DNA of 64,000 bases from Methanobacterium_C sp963845285 (GCA_963845285.1 CAWJRO010000013.1:1-64000), one strand, 5' to 3'. Counted from the first letter of the stretch, positions 10,009 through 19,679 are shown. Made by a program: numbers and translations. Notes: generated by a model not told the origin, from the sequence alone.

Positions 10009-11781
10009 TCAGATAAATCTTCGTGGATCCGTTTCAATATCCACAATAACAGGCTTATCAGATTTAAGTGCTTTTTCAACTGCACCGGGAAGTTCATCAG
10101 GTGTTTTTACAGTTATTCCAAGACCCCCACAATTATTTGCATAATCAGCAAAGTTACAGTTATAAAGCTCAGTATTCCAGTTGGGATAATTTTCAACCTT
10201 CTGCTCCTGCATAATCATTCCAAGCTGGCTGTTGTTAAACAAAAATATTTTTACAGGCAGTTTGTATTTTACAGCTGTCATAAATTCAGCCATTACCATG
10301 GAAAAACCACCATCACCGGTTATACAAATAACCTGTCTTTTAGGGTATACAAGCTGAGCTGCAAGTGCTGCTGGCAGTCCAAATCCCATTGTAGCCAGAT
10401 ATCCTGACATGACCATTTTCTGGGTCTTTTTCATCCAGAAGTTACGGCCGAACCACCAGCAGTTCTCCCCAATATCAAGAGCAATGACTGCATCGTCTGC
10501 AACTTGTTCATTTAGAACCTTAATAATGTATTGAGGTCTAATAGGAGTTTTTGATGGATCTGATTCTTCTTCAAAAAGTTCGATCCATGCATCTTTCAAT
10601 TTAGATATTTCATCAAGGTAACTGTCGTTATTTTTTTCTTTAACCATATCTGTAAGTTTAGGTATCAACTCAGAACAGTTTCCAAGAAGCGGTATTTCAA
10701 CAGGGTATCTTCGAGCTATCATCAGGGGATCTATGTCGATCTGTACGGTTTTTTTCTCAGGTATCTGTGTCATTTCTGAAAATGACGATCCTGCGACTAT
10801 CAAAAGATCTGTTTTTTCTACAAGGGCTGTTGAAGCGGTTGAACCTATTCCTCCATGACTTCCAACGTACAATGGATTATACTCATCAACAATCCCTTTT
10901 GCCCTGAAAGTTGTGGTTATAGGTGCTTTTATTTTCTCTGCAAGTTCTAGAAGTTTATCGCCCTGTTCCATTGCACCAAATCCTGCTAAAATTACCGGCC
11001 TTTCTGCTTCATTGATTATGTCGGCGGCTTTTCTCAAGAGGAACTCGGGCTGTGAAACTGCTTGATTAGGCATATTACCTTTAAATGGAATAATTGGTAG
11101 ATTGCAGGGTAATTTTTGAACATCGTTAGGAATTCCAAGGTGTGAAACTCCTTTATCAAGAAGTGCATGTTTGATTGCAAGGGTTGTGAGACTTGTTGTC
11201 TGGTCTTCTGACATTAAAATTTTATTAAAAACAGTTAAAGGTTCAAAAAATGAGTACTGGTCGATTTCCTGGAATGATCCCGGTCCAATAAGCTGTCTTG
11301 TAACCATACCAGTTAAAGCAAGAACAGGGGAATGATCAAGTTCGGCATCGTAAAGTCCTGTTGCCATATTGGTTGCTCCAGGGCCTGCGATGGTGAGACA
11401 TGCTGCTATATGTCCTGTAAGCTTCCCATAGGCTGAGGCCATGAAGGCAGCTGCCTGTTCATGCCTCACCTGTATGTATTTTATTTCATCATTTTTGCGA
11501 ATGGATTCAAGCACCCCAAGAGAGGATGTTCCAGGGATTCCAAATACGTATCTCACACCCCATTCATCCATTTGTTTGACAATTATGTCAGATACAGTTG
11601 TTTCTTCACCTTCTGCTTCTGTAACTCCTTCACATAATTCTCCTTCACATAAAAAGACAAAAAAGCTTTTTGGAGAATTGCAGACCGGACATCTCCAATC
11701 ATCTGGTAGTTCATTGAATTTAACCCCTTCAACATCTTCATCGTATATATGGTTACATACTGTGCATCGATACTTTGCCAT
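10009..11781 (-). CDS. rubredoxin-domain ThDP enzyme (pyruvate oxidase/acetolactate synthase-like)
   Basis: This 590-residue cytoplasmic protein has two parts. Residues 1-50 are a rubredoxin (CTVC at about 6-9, WRCPVC at about 31-36, giving two CxxC iron ligand pairs). Residues 60-590 are a full thiamine-diphosphate enzyme of the pyruvate oxidase/acetolactate synthase superfamily. The catalytic Glu lies in VRHEQAAAF, and the ThDP/Mg motif runs from GDGGFSM to FLFNN. Fusion of an electron carrier to a POX-like enzyme suggests oxidative decarboxylation of pyruvate or a related 2-oxo acid with electrons leaving through the rubredoxin iron. The substrate is inferred only. The start ATG at 11781 has GGGGGAG 6 bases upstream. 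It is monocistronic. Confidence 0.88.
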   Translation of the reverse strand: MAKYRCTVCNHIYDEDVEGVKFNELPDDWRCPVCNSPKSFFVFLCEGELCEGVTEAEGEETTVSDIIVKQMDEWGVRYVFGIPGTSSLGVLESIRKNDEIKYIQVRHEQAAAFMASAYGKLTGHIAACLTIAGPGATNMATGLYDAELDHSPVLALTGMVTRQLIGPGSFQEIDQYSFFEPLTVFNKILMSEDQTTSLTTLAIKHALLDKGVSHLGIPNDVQKLPCNLPIIPFKGNMPNQAVSQPEFLLRKAADIINEAERPVILAGFGAMEQGDKLLELAEKIKAPITTTFRAKGIVDEYNPLYVGSHGGIGSTASTALVEKTDLLIVAGSSFSEMTQIPEKKTVQIDIDPLMIARRYPVEIPLLGNCSELIPKLTDMVKEKNNDSYLDEISKLKDAWIELFEEESDPSKTPIRPQYIIKVLNEQVADDAVIALDIGENCWWFGRNFWMKKTQKMVMSGYLATMGFGLPAALAAQLVYPKRQVICITGDGGFSMVMAEFMTAVKYKLPVKIFLFNNSQLGMIMQEQKVENYPNWNTELYNCNFADYANNCGGLGITVKTPDELPGAVEKALKSDKPVIVDIETDPRRFI

Positions 11782-11890
11782 TTAAACTCCCCCATGAACT
11801 AGGTAAGACATATCGGAATAATTTCTCTACTTTTATTATATAATTTTTATTAATAAAATCCTATGTTTTTTTGAGATTAATTACTATAAA

Positions 11891-12889
11891 ATGAAATTTG
11901 TATTGTTTTTTCGAAAAAATCAACTATTTTCAACAGTTTTTCCAGTTTATCTTTTATTTTTTGGAGGGATTGATTTTAAAAGACTTTTAAGATATTTGAA
12001 AAATTACTTAAACAAATTTAAACCATCCAAAATTCTAATTACAAAAATTGATAAAAGAGTAAATAAAGATTTAATAGGGAATATCATGATAAAAACTCTT
12101 ATAAAATCCACCAGAATAACATGGGCTTCTAAAACAGTTAATATGTATCTTTTAGTTCTTACCTATGCTTATTTTACTCACATAATTATTAAAAACCCTT
12201 ATGAAATAATTGAAGGTCTTATTTTAGTTTGTGTACTTTGGGGTGCCCTCTACAGTCTCAACGACCTCACTGATCTTGAAGTTGACAGGAAAGACAGCAC
12301 AAAAAAAGAAAGGGCTTTTATTCAGGATAATATTGAAAAAGAATGGATAATGCTGTTTTTTGTGATTTTGGGAGTAATGGTTTTTTTAGTTTCCTTTGCC
12401 ACCATGAAACTGGAGTTTACTATTATACTTGCTTTAATGCTTTTAAACCAGGTTATATACACAGTACCTCCAATTCGCCTTAAAAACACCATACTTGCAC
12501 CCTTTGCAAGCACAGCCACAAACTCTGTCTTGAGAATTGCATCATGCTGTGTGTTATTGGACAATATCCTTATGGTTCCACTGAGTGTTTATTTTTTCAT
12601 GTATATGGCAGGAATGGCCACGTATGTAATGTATAAATCAAAGATAGGTCAGGCGAGTATTGTAGGTGTAATAGCTGCGGCGGCTTTGGTTTACTCGTTG
12701 TATTATGGATATATGAATTTTGTGCAGTTTGCAGTAGCTGTTCTGCCGGCTTTTTTAGCAGCAATACCTTTATATTTATCTTTATTTGTGGAAAAAGATA
12801 AACTGGTTTATTTAGCAGATGTGCTTTACCATCAGATTGCAATGGTTTTCTTTATTATCTGTATTTTCTATATTCTGTTTTTGTTTTAA
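11891..12889 (+). CDS. UbiA-family prenyltransferase-like membrane protein
   Basis: This is a polytopic membrane protein with about 7-8 hydrophobic helices. The motif SLNDLTDLEVDRKD (about 122-135) matches the first Asp-rich NDxxDxxxD motif of UbiA prenyltransferases, which binds the Mg-diphosphate of the isoprenoid donor; YTVPPIRLK is also typical. The second Asp-rich motif expected in the C-terminal half is not clear, so activity is uncertain. The listed start gives 332 residues, but the first 65 are basic, AT-rich and unlike the family. The ATG at 12086 (MIKTLIKST) may be the true start, with a weak AGGGAA site upstream. A decayed relative lies at 29316-29884. Confidence 0.75.
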   Translation: MKFVLFFRKNQLFSTVFPVYLLFFGGIDFKRLLRYLKNYLNKFKPSKILITKIDKRVNKDLIGNIMIKTLIKSTRITWASKTVNMYLLVLTYAYFTHIIIKNPYEIIEGLILVCVLWGALYSLNDLTDLEVDRKDSTKKERAFIQDNIEKEWIMLFFVILGVMVFLVSFATMKLEFTIILALMLLNQVIYTVPPIRLKNTILAPFASTATNSVLRIASCCVLLDNILMVPLSVYFFMYMAGMATYVMYKSKIGQASIVGVIAAAALVYSLYYGYMNFVQFAVAVLPAFLAAIPLYLSLFVEKDKLVYLADVLYHQIAMVFFIICIFYILFLF

Positions 12890-12905
12890 GTTTGTTTAGT
12901 TGTTA

Positions 12906-14852
12906 GAGGCTGTCTAATTATTAGTTTTTTTCATCCAATTTTTGTTTAAAAAAAGTTGGTAAATGTTGGGCTGATTGTTGTTTGTTTTATTTTGTTGTTC
13001 TTTTGTTTTCCTAGTTAGTTTTTTTGTTTTATTGGATTTATTATTTGTATTTGTCTTATTTTTATTGGTTGAGTTGTTTAGTATGGTTAAATTGTGTGCT
13101 ATGGATAGTTTAGTTATTTCGTATTCTGCGTATTGTTTTCCTATGCCTGTAAATGCATTGAAGTTCATATTGTGTTTTATATTGCCTATAGGTGATTCTA
13201 CTGTGGCTGCTCTTTTTGTGTATTCTTCCTGGCTTTCTGATCTTTCCATTTTAAGTTTCATTCTCTGCATGGCTTGTTCGTACTTATACGCAGTTATTAT
13301 TCTTACTTCACGATTTTTAATGCATTCATATCTTGATTTGCAATTTCTACAGGCTTGTGTGTTATAATATACTTTTTGACCATTTTTGTATTGATTTTTA
13401 TATATTAATGTTTGATTTTCTGGGCATATATATTCGTCTTTTTCAAAATCATAAATGAAATGATGCTTATGAAACGGATTTAACTGATTATAGTCCTTAT
13501 TTTTAGATTGTGATGCTTGGTATTTGTTGGGTATGAATGCGTTGATTTGGTTTTCTTCTAAATAGTTTAATGCTTCACCTGTACCGTAGGCAGAATCCCA
13601 ACTCATCAATGATTCTTGTAATTGCTCTAAACCGTATATATCTATCAGATTTTCAACCATGGGCATTAGTTGATTGTGATCTGTAGGAGCATCAGCTATA
13701 CTTCCGTTTAATATCATTTTTGAGTCATAATCAACTGCAAATTGAACATTATAAAGTGATTCGTAGACTTTTTTCTTATTTTTGGTAGTGAAACATTCAG
13801 GATCTGTCAAATTTACTTTATTACTCTCACTTTTACGTAACTTTATTTTTATATCTTTTAATTTAGATTCTAATCTTTTATCTCCACTTAATATCCGATT
13901 AGCAGATTTTATAACCTTTTTCGTGACTTTAGTATATTTATCATCAGTTGAATCTATTAATTCTTCTGTTATGGTCTTTAAATGACAGGAAAATTTCGAT
14001 GAATCTATTTCATTTTTATCTTGATTATTTTTCTTTTTCTCAGCATTTGATTCAATTATATCATTTTTTTCTATTGTATCTTGAATATCCATACTTATTA
14101 TAGTATTTAAAGCTTCTTTGTAATCTTTTTCTATGATTAAATGATTTTTATCACCATAAAGTAGGTCTTCATTTTCATCTACTTGAAATCGACGTTTAAC
14201 GATTTTATCAACTATTTCCAAGTCTTTTTCTGAAAATAAATTATTCAACGATGCATTAACTTTAAAAGTAAATCCATCACCGGAAATATGCTTAAAAGTC
14301 GTAAAACCAAGCTTTTTTCCAGTAGCAACCAGTTTAAGCAAAGCTTCTTTATATAAATCCACATTTTCTTTCCTAGCATAGCATATAGTCCGAAAATTTG
14401 GCGTATCTCCTCCTGCTAAAAAACGGTAAACATCATTAACCTGTGTCTGTTCCTCTAGCTTCCTTGATGATAAAATACCTTCCCAAGCTCCCATTAAATC
14501 AATTTTTAACAAAGCTTTACGATTATAAGCCGGTTGGCCTGCCGTTCCTTCAAATTTTGAATGAATCTTACCAAAATCCAAACTTTCAACTAAAAAACAT
14601 CCATGATTACTTGGAATCTTTGAAACCAAATTATTCAGTTCAAAAGACGTTTGATACTGATCATATTTTCTAAGAGCCATGAAAAACCAAATCCTATAAG
14701 TTATAACAATAATTATTCCATAATAAGATATAATCAACCCATTATATAAATATAACTCTCATAACATAGCTAAAAACAAAAAATAACCAAAAAAAATTAA
14801 AGAAAAAAACTTAGTAATACAAAATGCTTAAAAATAATTATTGCACAGCCTC
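12906..14852 (-). mobile_element. IS1182-type insertion sequence A (1947 bp)
   Basis: A complete insertion sequence. The terminal inverted repeats are GAGGCTGTCTAATTATTAG at the left and its relative CTAATTATTGCACAGCCTC-like sequence at the right end (imperfect). The 4-bp GTTA flanks both ends (12902-12905 and 14853-14856), a likely target duplication. It carries one transposase gene on the minus strand. It inserted 17 bp downstream of the UbiA-like gene stop. Confidence 0.85.
12914..14680 (-). CDS. IS1182-family DDE transposase
   Basis: This is a 588-residue transposase. The N-terminal DUF772-type domain (AYNRKALLKIDLMG, FRTICYARKEN) is followed by a DDE catalytic core. The three acidic residues are visible in HISGDGF, SMSWDSAYGTG-like SWDSAYG and ATVESPIGNIKHN. 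A Lys/Asn-rich insertion separates the first two, and a zinc-like C-rich cluster (CRNCKSRYEC) precedes the last. I chose the ATG at 14680 (MALRKYDQY) because the second element's transposase starts identically (MALRED); the upstream ATG at 14737 would add an unrelated hydrophobic leader. The frame looks intact, so the element may be active. Confidence 0.88.
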   Translation of the reverse strand: MALRKYDQYQTSFELNNLVSKIPSNHGCFLVESLDFGKIHSKFEGTAGQPAYNRKALLKIDLMGAWEGILSSRKLEEQTQVNDVYRFLAGGDTPNFRTICYARKENVDLYKEALLKLVATGKKLGFTTFKHISGDGFTFKVNASLNNLFSEKDLEIVDKIVKRRFQVDENEDLLYGDKNHLIIEKDYKEALNTIISMDIQDTIEKNDIIESNAEKKKNNQDKNEIDSSKFSCHLKTITEELIDSTDDKYTKVTKKVIKSANRILSGDKRLESKLKDIKIKLRKSESNKVNLTDPECFTTKNKKKVYESLYNVQFAVDYDSKMILNGSIADAPTDHNQLMPMVENLIDIYGLEQLQESLMSWDSAYGTGEALNYLEENQINAFIPNKYQASQSKNKDYNQLNPFHKHHFIYDFEKDEYICPENQTLIYKNQYKNGQKVYYNTQACRNCKSRYECIKNREVRIITAYKYEQAMQRMKLKMERSESQEEYTKRAATVESPIGNIKHNMNFNAFTGIGKQYAEYEITKLSIAHNLTILNNSTNKNKTNTNNKSNKTKKLTRKTKEQQNKTNNNQPNIYQLFLNKNWMKKTNN

Positions 14853-15284
14853 GTTAATTTTAAAAAAGAATCTTTTTAATTTCATATCAGAATCTTGAAA
14901 GTATTTTTTCATAAATAATTTTTCTATCTAAACTATTTTTCTTAAAAAACTTTTTGAATAAGAATAAAAATTTAAAAAGTTGAGTTTAAGAATTTTTAAG
15001 ATTTTATAGTTAAGTACCAAAGTTTTACACTATCTATTTGAATAATCAGAGAAAGGTAGTTTTAATTAGACTAAAGAACAATTTAATTGGACTCATTAGT
15101 TCAACAAGTTTAATAAGTTACTTCCTTAACTATATTTTAAAAAAGAATTTTAATAAAACAGAGTTTAAAACTCATTGAAATTTAAATAAAAGTATAAAAA
15201 AGGGATTTATTCCTTAATCGATATTTGAACTAGTTTTAAACCAAAACTTGTAGGTTTAAAATTAATTTAAAAGTTAAATATTAA
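14853..15284. other. intergenic region holding MITE-3 copy 1
   Basis: This lies between the IS element and the 3' end of the lipid reductase gene. Apart from the MITE-3 copy at 15005-15134 it is plain AT-rich sequence; no gene is seen. Confidence 0.6.
15005..15134 (+). repeat. MITE-3 copy 1 (130 bp)
   Basis: It begins TATAGTTAAGTACC and ends AGTTACTTCCTTAACTATA, an imperfect terminal inverted repeat (ATAGTTAA/TTAACTAT). A second copy in the same orientation lies at 16897-17025 and shares the internal segment with ATTGGACT and CAACAAGTTTAATAAGTTAC. There is no ORF. The two copies bracket the lipid reductase/ferredoxin pair. Confidence 0.8.
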
Positions 15285-16472
15285 TTAAAATAACTTCCCT
15301 AATTTTACTAAAGCTTTTGGTGAAACTTTTATCAATAGTTTTATGAGTTCTTTGGTGTTTATACTGTCAAACTCAACACCCTGAAATGCTTCTGCTATAG
15401 AATCCAGTTCTCCATCTGAAAGACTTAAGAGGTATTCCTTGGTTTTTAGATACTTGTCGAAGGATTTACCTATTTCCTCTTCACATTTTTTCTGGTATTC
15501 TTTAAGCCTATCTTCAGAATAGTCTCCTTCCTTAACTGCTGCAGCTGCAACTTCACCTGCAAACAAACCTGCTTCCATAGCTGTGATTATTCCTCCACCT
15601 GTAAGGGGATTCACGTGGCCTGCTGCATCGCCAACAATAATGAGGTTGTCTGTCGCCAGTTTTTTAATCATTCCACCAACAGGGTCTCCACCAGCATTTA
15701 ATTCAACGGCCTGTGCGTTTTTGGTTGCTGGGCAGTTTTCAACGAACTCAACAAGGTGTTGATAAGCACTTTTATCGGTTTCTGTTGTAAGGATGCCTAA
15801 ACCAACGTTTGCAATGTCATCTCCTTTAGGGAAGATCCATGCATAACCTCCAGGGGCAACGCTTCCAAAGTAGAACTCTATTGAGTATGGATCTTCAAGT
15901 TCAATGCCTGCCATTTCAAATTGTATTGCGGATTCCATATTTTTAGGTTTTGCAGCGGTTTTAAGTCCGCCCCATCTTCCAACCCTTGACTCAGGTCCGT
16001 CTGCACCTATTATGATCTTGGCTTTGATCTCGAAGTCTTCGCCCATACGTTGACAGCTCACAATGTAACCGTTGGAATCTTTTCTCATACTTCGTGCAAG
16101 AGTTTTGATCATTATTTTTGCACCAGCACGGGCTGCATCCATTGCCATGTGTTTGTCGAAGATTTTCCTTTCCAGAATGTAACCTGCTTCAGGAAGCTTC
16201 ACGCGTTCCTCATTAAGCCAAACATCGGTCCCATTTGGTGAAACAAGGCGTACACCACTCAGTTCCCTTGTTACCCAACGATTTGATGGTTCAATTCCAA
16301 GTTTTTTTAATCCTTCCTTGGAAACACCTTCTGCACATCTTTTTGGTGATCCTATCTCTGATTTTTTATCTATCATGACCACGTCTGCACCGTTTTTTGC
16401 TGCATGTTTAGCGGCAGATGAACCGGCGGGACCGGCTCCTATTACCAGAACATCAGTTTCAATCTGTTTCAT
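15285..16472 (-). CDS. geranylgeranyl reductase family (archaeal lipid saturation)
   Basis: This 395-residue FAD enzyme belongs to the digeranylgeranylglycerophospholipid reductase family, which reduces the isoprenoid double bonds of archaeal ether lipids at the membrane face. The FAD-binding motif VIGAGPAGSSAAKHAA is near the N-terminus, PKRCAEGVS holds the family cysteine, and GDAAGHVNPLTGGGI is the second FAD motif near residue 280. The start ATG at 16472 has GGAGATG upstream; a start at 16535 would add an unrelated leader. The gene for a two-cluster ferredoxin ends 17 bases upstream, so the ferredoxin is the obvious electron donor and the two form an operon. Confidence 0.92.
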   Translation of the reverse strand: MKQIETDVLVIGAGPAGSSAAKHAAKNGADVVMIDKKSEIGSPKRCAEGVSKEGLKKLGIEPSNRWVTRELSGVRLVSPNGTDVWLNEERVKLPEAGYILERKIFDKHMAMDAARAGAKIMIKTLARSMRKDSNGYIVSCQRMGEDFEIKAKIIIGADGPESRVGRWGGLKTAAKPKNMESAIQFEMAGIELEDPYSIEFYFGSVAPGGYAWIFPKGDDIANVGLGILTTETDKSAYQHLVEFVENCPATKNAQAVELNAGGDPVGGMIKKLATDNLIIVGDAAGHVNPLTGGGIITAMEAGLFAGEVAAAAVKEGDYSEDRLKEYQKKCEEEIGKSFDKYLKTKEYLLSLSDGELDSIAEAFQGVEFDSINTKELIKLLIKVSPKALVKLGKLF

Positions 16473-16489
16473 GAAAAATTCATCTCCAT

Positions 16490-16657
16490 TTATTCTTCTT
16501 TGATTAAAGCCTGCACTGGGCATACTTGTATGCACATTTGGCAGTCTTTACATCCTTCTTTGTTGAATATTAAGTTTGTCTCTTGGACTTCGATTAATGT
16601 GTGGGGACAAATACCTGCACATTCCCCACAATACATGCACCATTCCTTAACTATCAT
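16490..16657 (-). CDS. 2[4Fe-4S] ferredoxin, partner of the lipid reductase
   Basis: A 55-residue ferredoxin with two cluster motifs: CMYCGECAGICP and CKDCQMCIQVCP. I chose the ATG at 16657 (MIVKEWCMYCGEC) because AAGGTTGAT sits 4 bases upstream and no good site precedes the ATG at 16684. It lies 17 bases before the geranylgeranyl reductase gene on the same strand. Its likely role is to pass low-potential electrons to that flavoenzyme. Confidence 0.9.
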   Translation of the reverse strand: MIVKEWCMYCGECAGICPHTLIEVQETNLIFNKEGCKDCQMCIQVCPVQALIKEE

Positions 16658-16896
16658 ATTATCAACCTTCATTACTTTCAGCATATACTATTTTCAGATT
16701 ACCTTGTTTAAGCTTTCTTAGTATTTATAAGTTCGTTGTAGATGAGATTTCCTCTGTGATAAAATAGTTTAGAACAAACTTTCATTCATTTTCATTAAAT
16801 TGAAATTTAGCTCTGTAACTTTAACTGTTGTATATAATTAATTCTATTTAATTTTCTGTTTTAAATTGGTTTCTAATTAAAATTTATAATTAGATT

Positions 16897-17025
16897 TATA
16901 GTTAATTACCAAAAGTTTTACATTATCCATTGAATAAACCTGAAAAAAGCAGTTTAACAGACTAAATAACAGTTTAATTGGACTTATTACCTCAACAAGT
17001 TTAATAAGTTACTTCATTAACTATA
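16897..17025 (+). repeat. MITE-3 copy 2 (129 bp)
   Basis: Same family and orientation as 15005-15134. It begins TATAGTTAATTACC and ends AGTTACTTCATTAACTATA. It is in the intergenic region upstream of the ferredoxin gene; the rest of 16658-17205 is AT-rich with nothing else recognised. Confidence 0.8.
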
Positions 17026-17205
17026 AATAATTGGATTTAAAGTTTAAATAATATTTTTAACTTCAAATGTTTTAGTTTAACTGAATATTAGGATATTAAA
17101 TTAACAAAATTTTAAAAATTTATTATTATTTTATACTCGAATGTTTTATAAAAAAATAATATAAAAATGGGAAATTAAAAAAGGTTTAAAATTTCTTTAA
17201 AGACA

Positions 17206-18114
17206 TCAAAGAATTCCTGTGTACTGTAAAAACGCTATCATGTTCTGGTTTGAGATTTCTGGACTTCCATCTTTTACCTTTCCATGTGGTGATAGGACTT
17301 CGCAGACTATTGATGTGATGTTGTTGTTTGTACTTGAAGTTGTTAAGAGTCCCTGATATGGGGTTACTTCTACTAATGGTATTTTGGTGCTGTTTGTCAT
17401 GAATTGGGCTAGTTGATAACTCTTTTTGTTGTTGTAATAGATTACACAATTTTTTCCAGGAACATCATTTGGCTGTGATGAATGAAAATCACCAAGGTAA
17501 GTAACGTTATTTTTAACAGCAGTTCGAACTATAATGTTTGTTGGACTTCCAAAGGTTGTTGTTATGATATTCAGGTTTTTTCCATGGTAAAGTCTTGTGT
17601 TGGCTGCTGTGTCGCATGGTGCGACAATTGGAATTATGTAAATGGTACCTTTAATTTTTTGGGTGGTTAAATTGTTTATAAGATTCATTGCAGCTATTTG
17701 TGCGGGTAGTTCTGCTCCATGAACCCCTGCTGTTATCATAACTCTGGGTTCGCTTCCATTTCCAAATGTAATCATTGGAGTTCCATTTTCTGCTGCTGAA
17801 AATATCTGGTCATTTAATTCGGTTTTAGGTAATGACTGAGTAAAAGCAGTATTTTTGGTTAAATTTCCTCCAGTATCGGTGTCTATTACGTTTATTGTGT
17901 AACTATTGTTGGTTAATGTATTATTGTTACTGCTGCTGACATTGGAAGTTCCAGTCGTATGATTTATTGTTATAAATCCGCAAATTATCAATATTAAGAT
18001 TACCAGTCCTAATAATAAAATTTTACCTTTTTTCTCACTGTAATTTCTTTTTAAATACAAAAAAATTTTATCTTTTGTGTTTAAATCTTTTTTATTTGGG
18101 TAGAGCTTCTTCAT
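17206..18114 (-). CDS. membrane-anchored aspartoacylase/succinylglutamate desuccinylase-like zinc hydrolase
   Basis: This is a roughly 302-residue protein with a short basic cytoplasmic tail, one N-terminal membrane helix (ILLLGLVILILIICGF), a Ser/Asn-rich linker, and a soluble M14-like domain. GVHGAELPAQ gives the HxxE zinc ligands, and LGDFHSSQ carries a later His. The fold belongs to the AspA/AstE (M14) group of amidohydrolases. The domain should face outside the cell, so a wall or peptide substrate is possible but unproven. The start is ambiguous between 18132 and 18114; neither has a clear ribosome binding site. Confidence 0.75.
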   Translation of the reverse strand: MKKLYPNKKDLNTKDKIFLYLKRNYSEKKGKILLLGLVILILIICGFITINHTTGTSNVSSSNNNTLTNNSYTINVIDTDTGGNLTKNTAFTQSLPKTELNDQIFSAAENGTPMITFGNGSEPRVMITAGVHGAELPAQIAAMNLINNLTTQKIKGTIYIIPIVAPCDTAANTRLYHGKNLNIITTTFGSPTNIIVRTAVKNNVTYLGDFHSSQPNDVPGKNCVIYYNNKKSYQLAQFMTNSTKIPLVEVTPYQGLLTTSSTNNNITSIVCEVLSPHGKVKDGSPEISNQNMIAFLQYTGIL

Positions 18115-18327
18115 TAAAATAAAGATTATCATATTTAGTATTTAAGCATTTTTTTAATGATGTTGTTATTGAACCCGTAAAATATAGATGAAGAAAAATG
18201 AAAATCTCAAAAAGGAGTAAAAGAGCAAATGATCCAATTGTTTATAAGATGATTATGAAAAGTAGGATCAAAACTGAATCAGTAAAAAAATGGATTTAAT
18301 TAAAATAAATGGACTCTAAATGCATAT

Positions 18328-19470
18328 TCATGAACGTTTAAGCATTAGAGACATTATACTTGGTTTTGAAACCTGTTCTTGGGGTTTAGCTCCAAACATG
18401 CCCATGGCAGGGGATGATAAAAACTCTTTATTTGCACGGTCTGTAATCTCTTTGAATATCATTTTATAAGCCGTACAGTGTGGGTCCACACCGTTAATTT
18501 CCCCTTTGTTGGGAGTTATGGCATTATAAGGACAGCCTCCGCGACAGAATTTTATGTAGTGACAATCAGAACATTCCTCGTTGACATATTGTTTATATTC
18601 TTCAAGTAACCTTGCGGGAGCTGACTGTGCCAGGTCTTCAACTGTTGGGTGGTCTCGAACGTTGCCCATAACATATTCTGGCATTCCAACAAATCGGTAA
18701 CATGGATAAATGCTCCCATCAGGCCCTATAGCAAAGGTATCACCCATACAGTCAACGTAAGTGCAGACTGTACCTCTGCGGAGGAAAACACATTTACACA
18801 GGTTGTCAATGTTCATAACTGTTATATCCTCTATATTCTCAAGATATTTGTCCAGAAGATAAATTAACAATTCTCCATAATCTTCAGGGGCTAGGGCCAA
18901 TTTTTCAGGATTGGAATCACGTAATGATGGTAAAGCGGGATGTAATTTAAGGGTTAAACCTTCATTGAGGAAAAAATTGAAAATATCTTCCTTAAAATCT
19001 ATGGAGTAAGATGTGATGGTGGATATGAAACTAACCTTTAGATCATGGGATTTTGCGATTTTATAACCTTTCATAGTCCTTTCAAAGTATCCCTCTCCTC
19101 TTTGAAGGTCGTTTAGTTCTCTGGGACCGTCTATACTTGAACCTATGGGAATACCGTACTCATGGAAAAGTTCAGCCATCTCATCTGTAAGGTTCCATAA
19201 ATTGGTTTGAAGAGCAAGAGCAGGTTTAAGGCGAATTAAGCCTTCTGTTAAGAGGGGTAAAGCCCTTTTGTAGAAATCATAACCTGCTAAAAGTGGTTCT
19301 CCACCATGAAATGTAAAGGTAACAGGTTCATCTCGGAAGTTTTTAAGCCATTTAACAACTTCTTCAACAGTTTCAATACTCATTAATTCAGAATCTTCTT
19401 CAGAACTCCAGCAGTAACTGCAGTTAGAAGGACAACCCAATGTAGGAATTAGCATCACGTGAAAAGCCAT
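18328..19470 (-). CDS. radical SAM/SPASM peptide-modifying enzyme (CbpB/Mhun_1560-like)
   Basis: This is a 380-residue radical SAM enzyme. The SAM-binding cluster motif is CPSNCSYC (Cys13, Cys17, Cys20). FHGGEPLL is the GGE SAM motif. A C-terminal SPASM-type auxiliary cluster region has CSDCHYIKFCRGGCP and further cysteines (CYRF, HCTAY). The overall sequence resembles the methanogen family called putative peptide-modifying radical SAM enzyme (Mhun_1560/CbpB). Such enzymes modify a small cysteine-rich precursor peptide, but I find no such ORF within about 500 bases. The start ATG at 19470 has AAAGGTG 6 bases upstream. It is monocistronic. Confidence 0.85.
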   Translation of the reverse strand: MAFHVMLIPTLGCPSNCSYCWSSEEDSELMSIETVEEVVKWLKNFRDEPVTFTFHGGEPLLAGYDFYKRALPLLTEGLIRLKPALALQTNLWNLTDEMAELFHEYGIPIGSSIDGPRELNDLQRGEGYFERTMKGYKIAKSHDLKVSFISTITSYSIDFKEDIFNFFLNEGLTLKLHPALPSLRDSNPEKLALAPEDYGELLIYLLDKYLENIEDITVMNIDNLCKCVFLRRGTVCTYVDCMGDTFAIGPDGSIYPCYRFVGMPEYVMGNVRDHPTVEDLAQSAPARLLEEYKQYVNEECSDCHYIKFCRGGCPYNAITPNKGEINGVDPHCTAYKMIFKEITDRANKEFLSSPAMGMFGAKPQEQVSKPSIMSLMLKRS

Positions 19471-19679
19471 GAAAACACCTTTTTTTAGATTATTAAAAGT
19501 TAATTTAAAGTTTAATTGTGATATTTAATGGAATTATAGGTTAATTTTTGTATTTATATTTTTTTATTCCTCTTTCTTAACTATTTTATCATTTTTTTTA
19601 TTCGAAAGATTGTTTATTTGAAAGTAAATGTTTATTGGATAAATTATTATGCACAACTCTTTATTATATCCAATTTTAT

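Noticed and set aside
18198..18299. 33-codon basic ORF on the plus strand as the radical SAM precursor
   Set aside because: It contains no Cys, points the opposite way and has no ribosome binding site.
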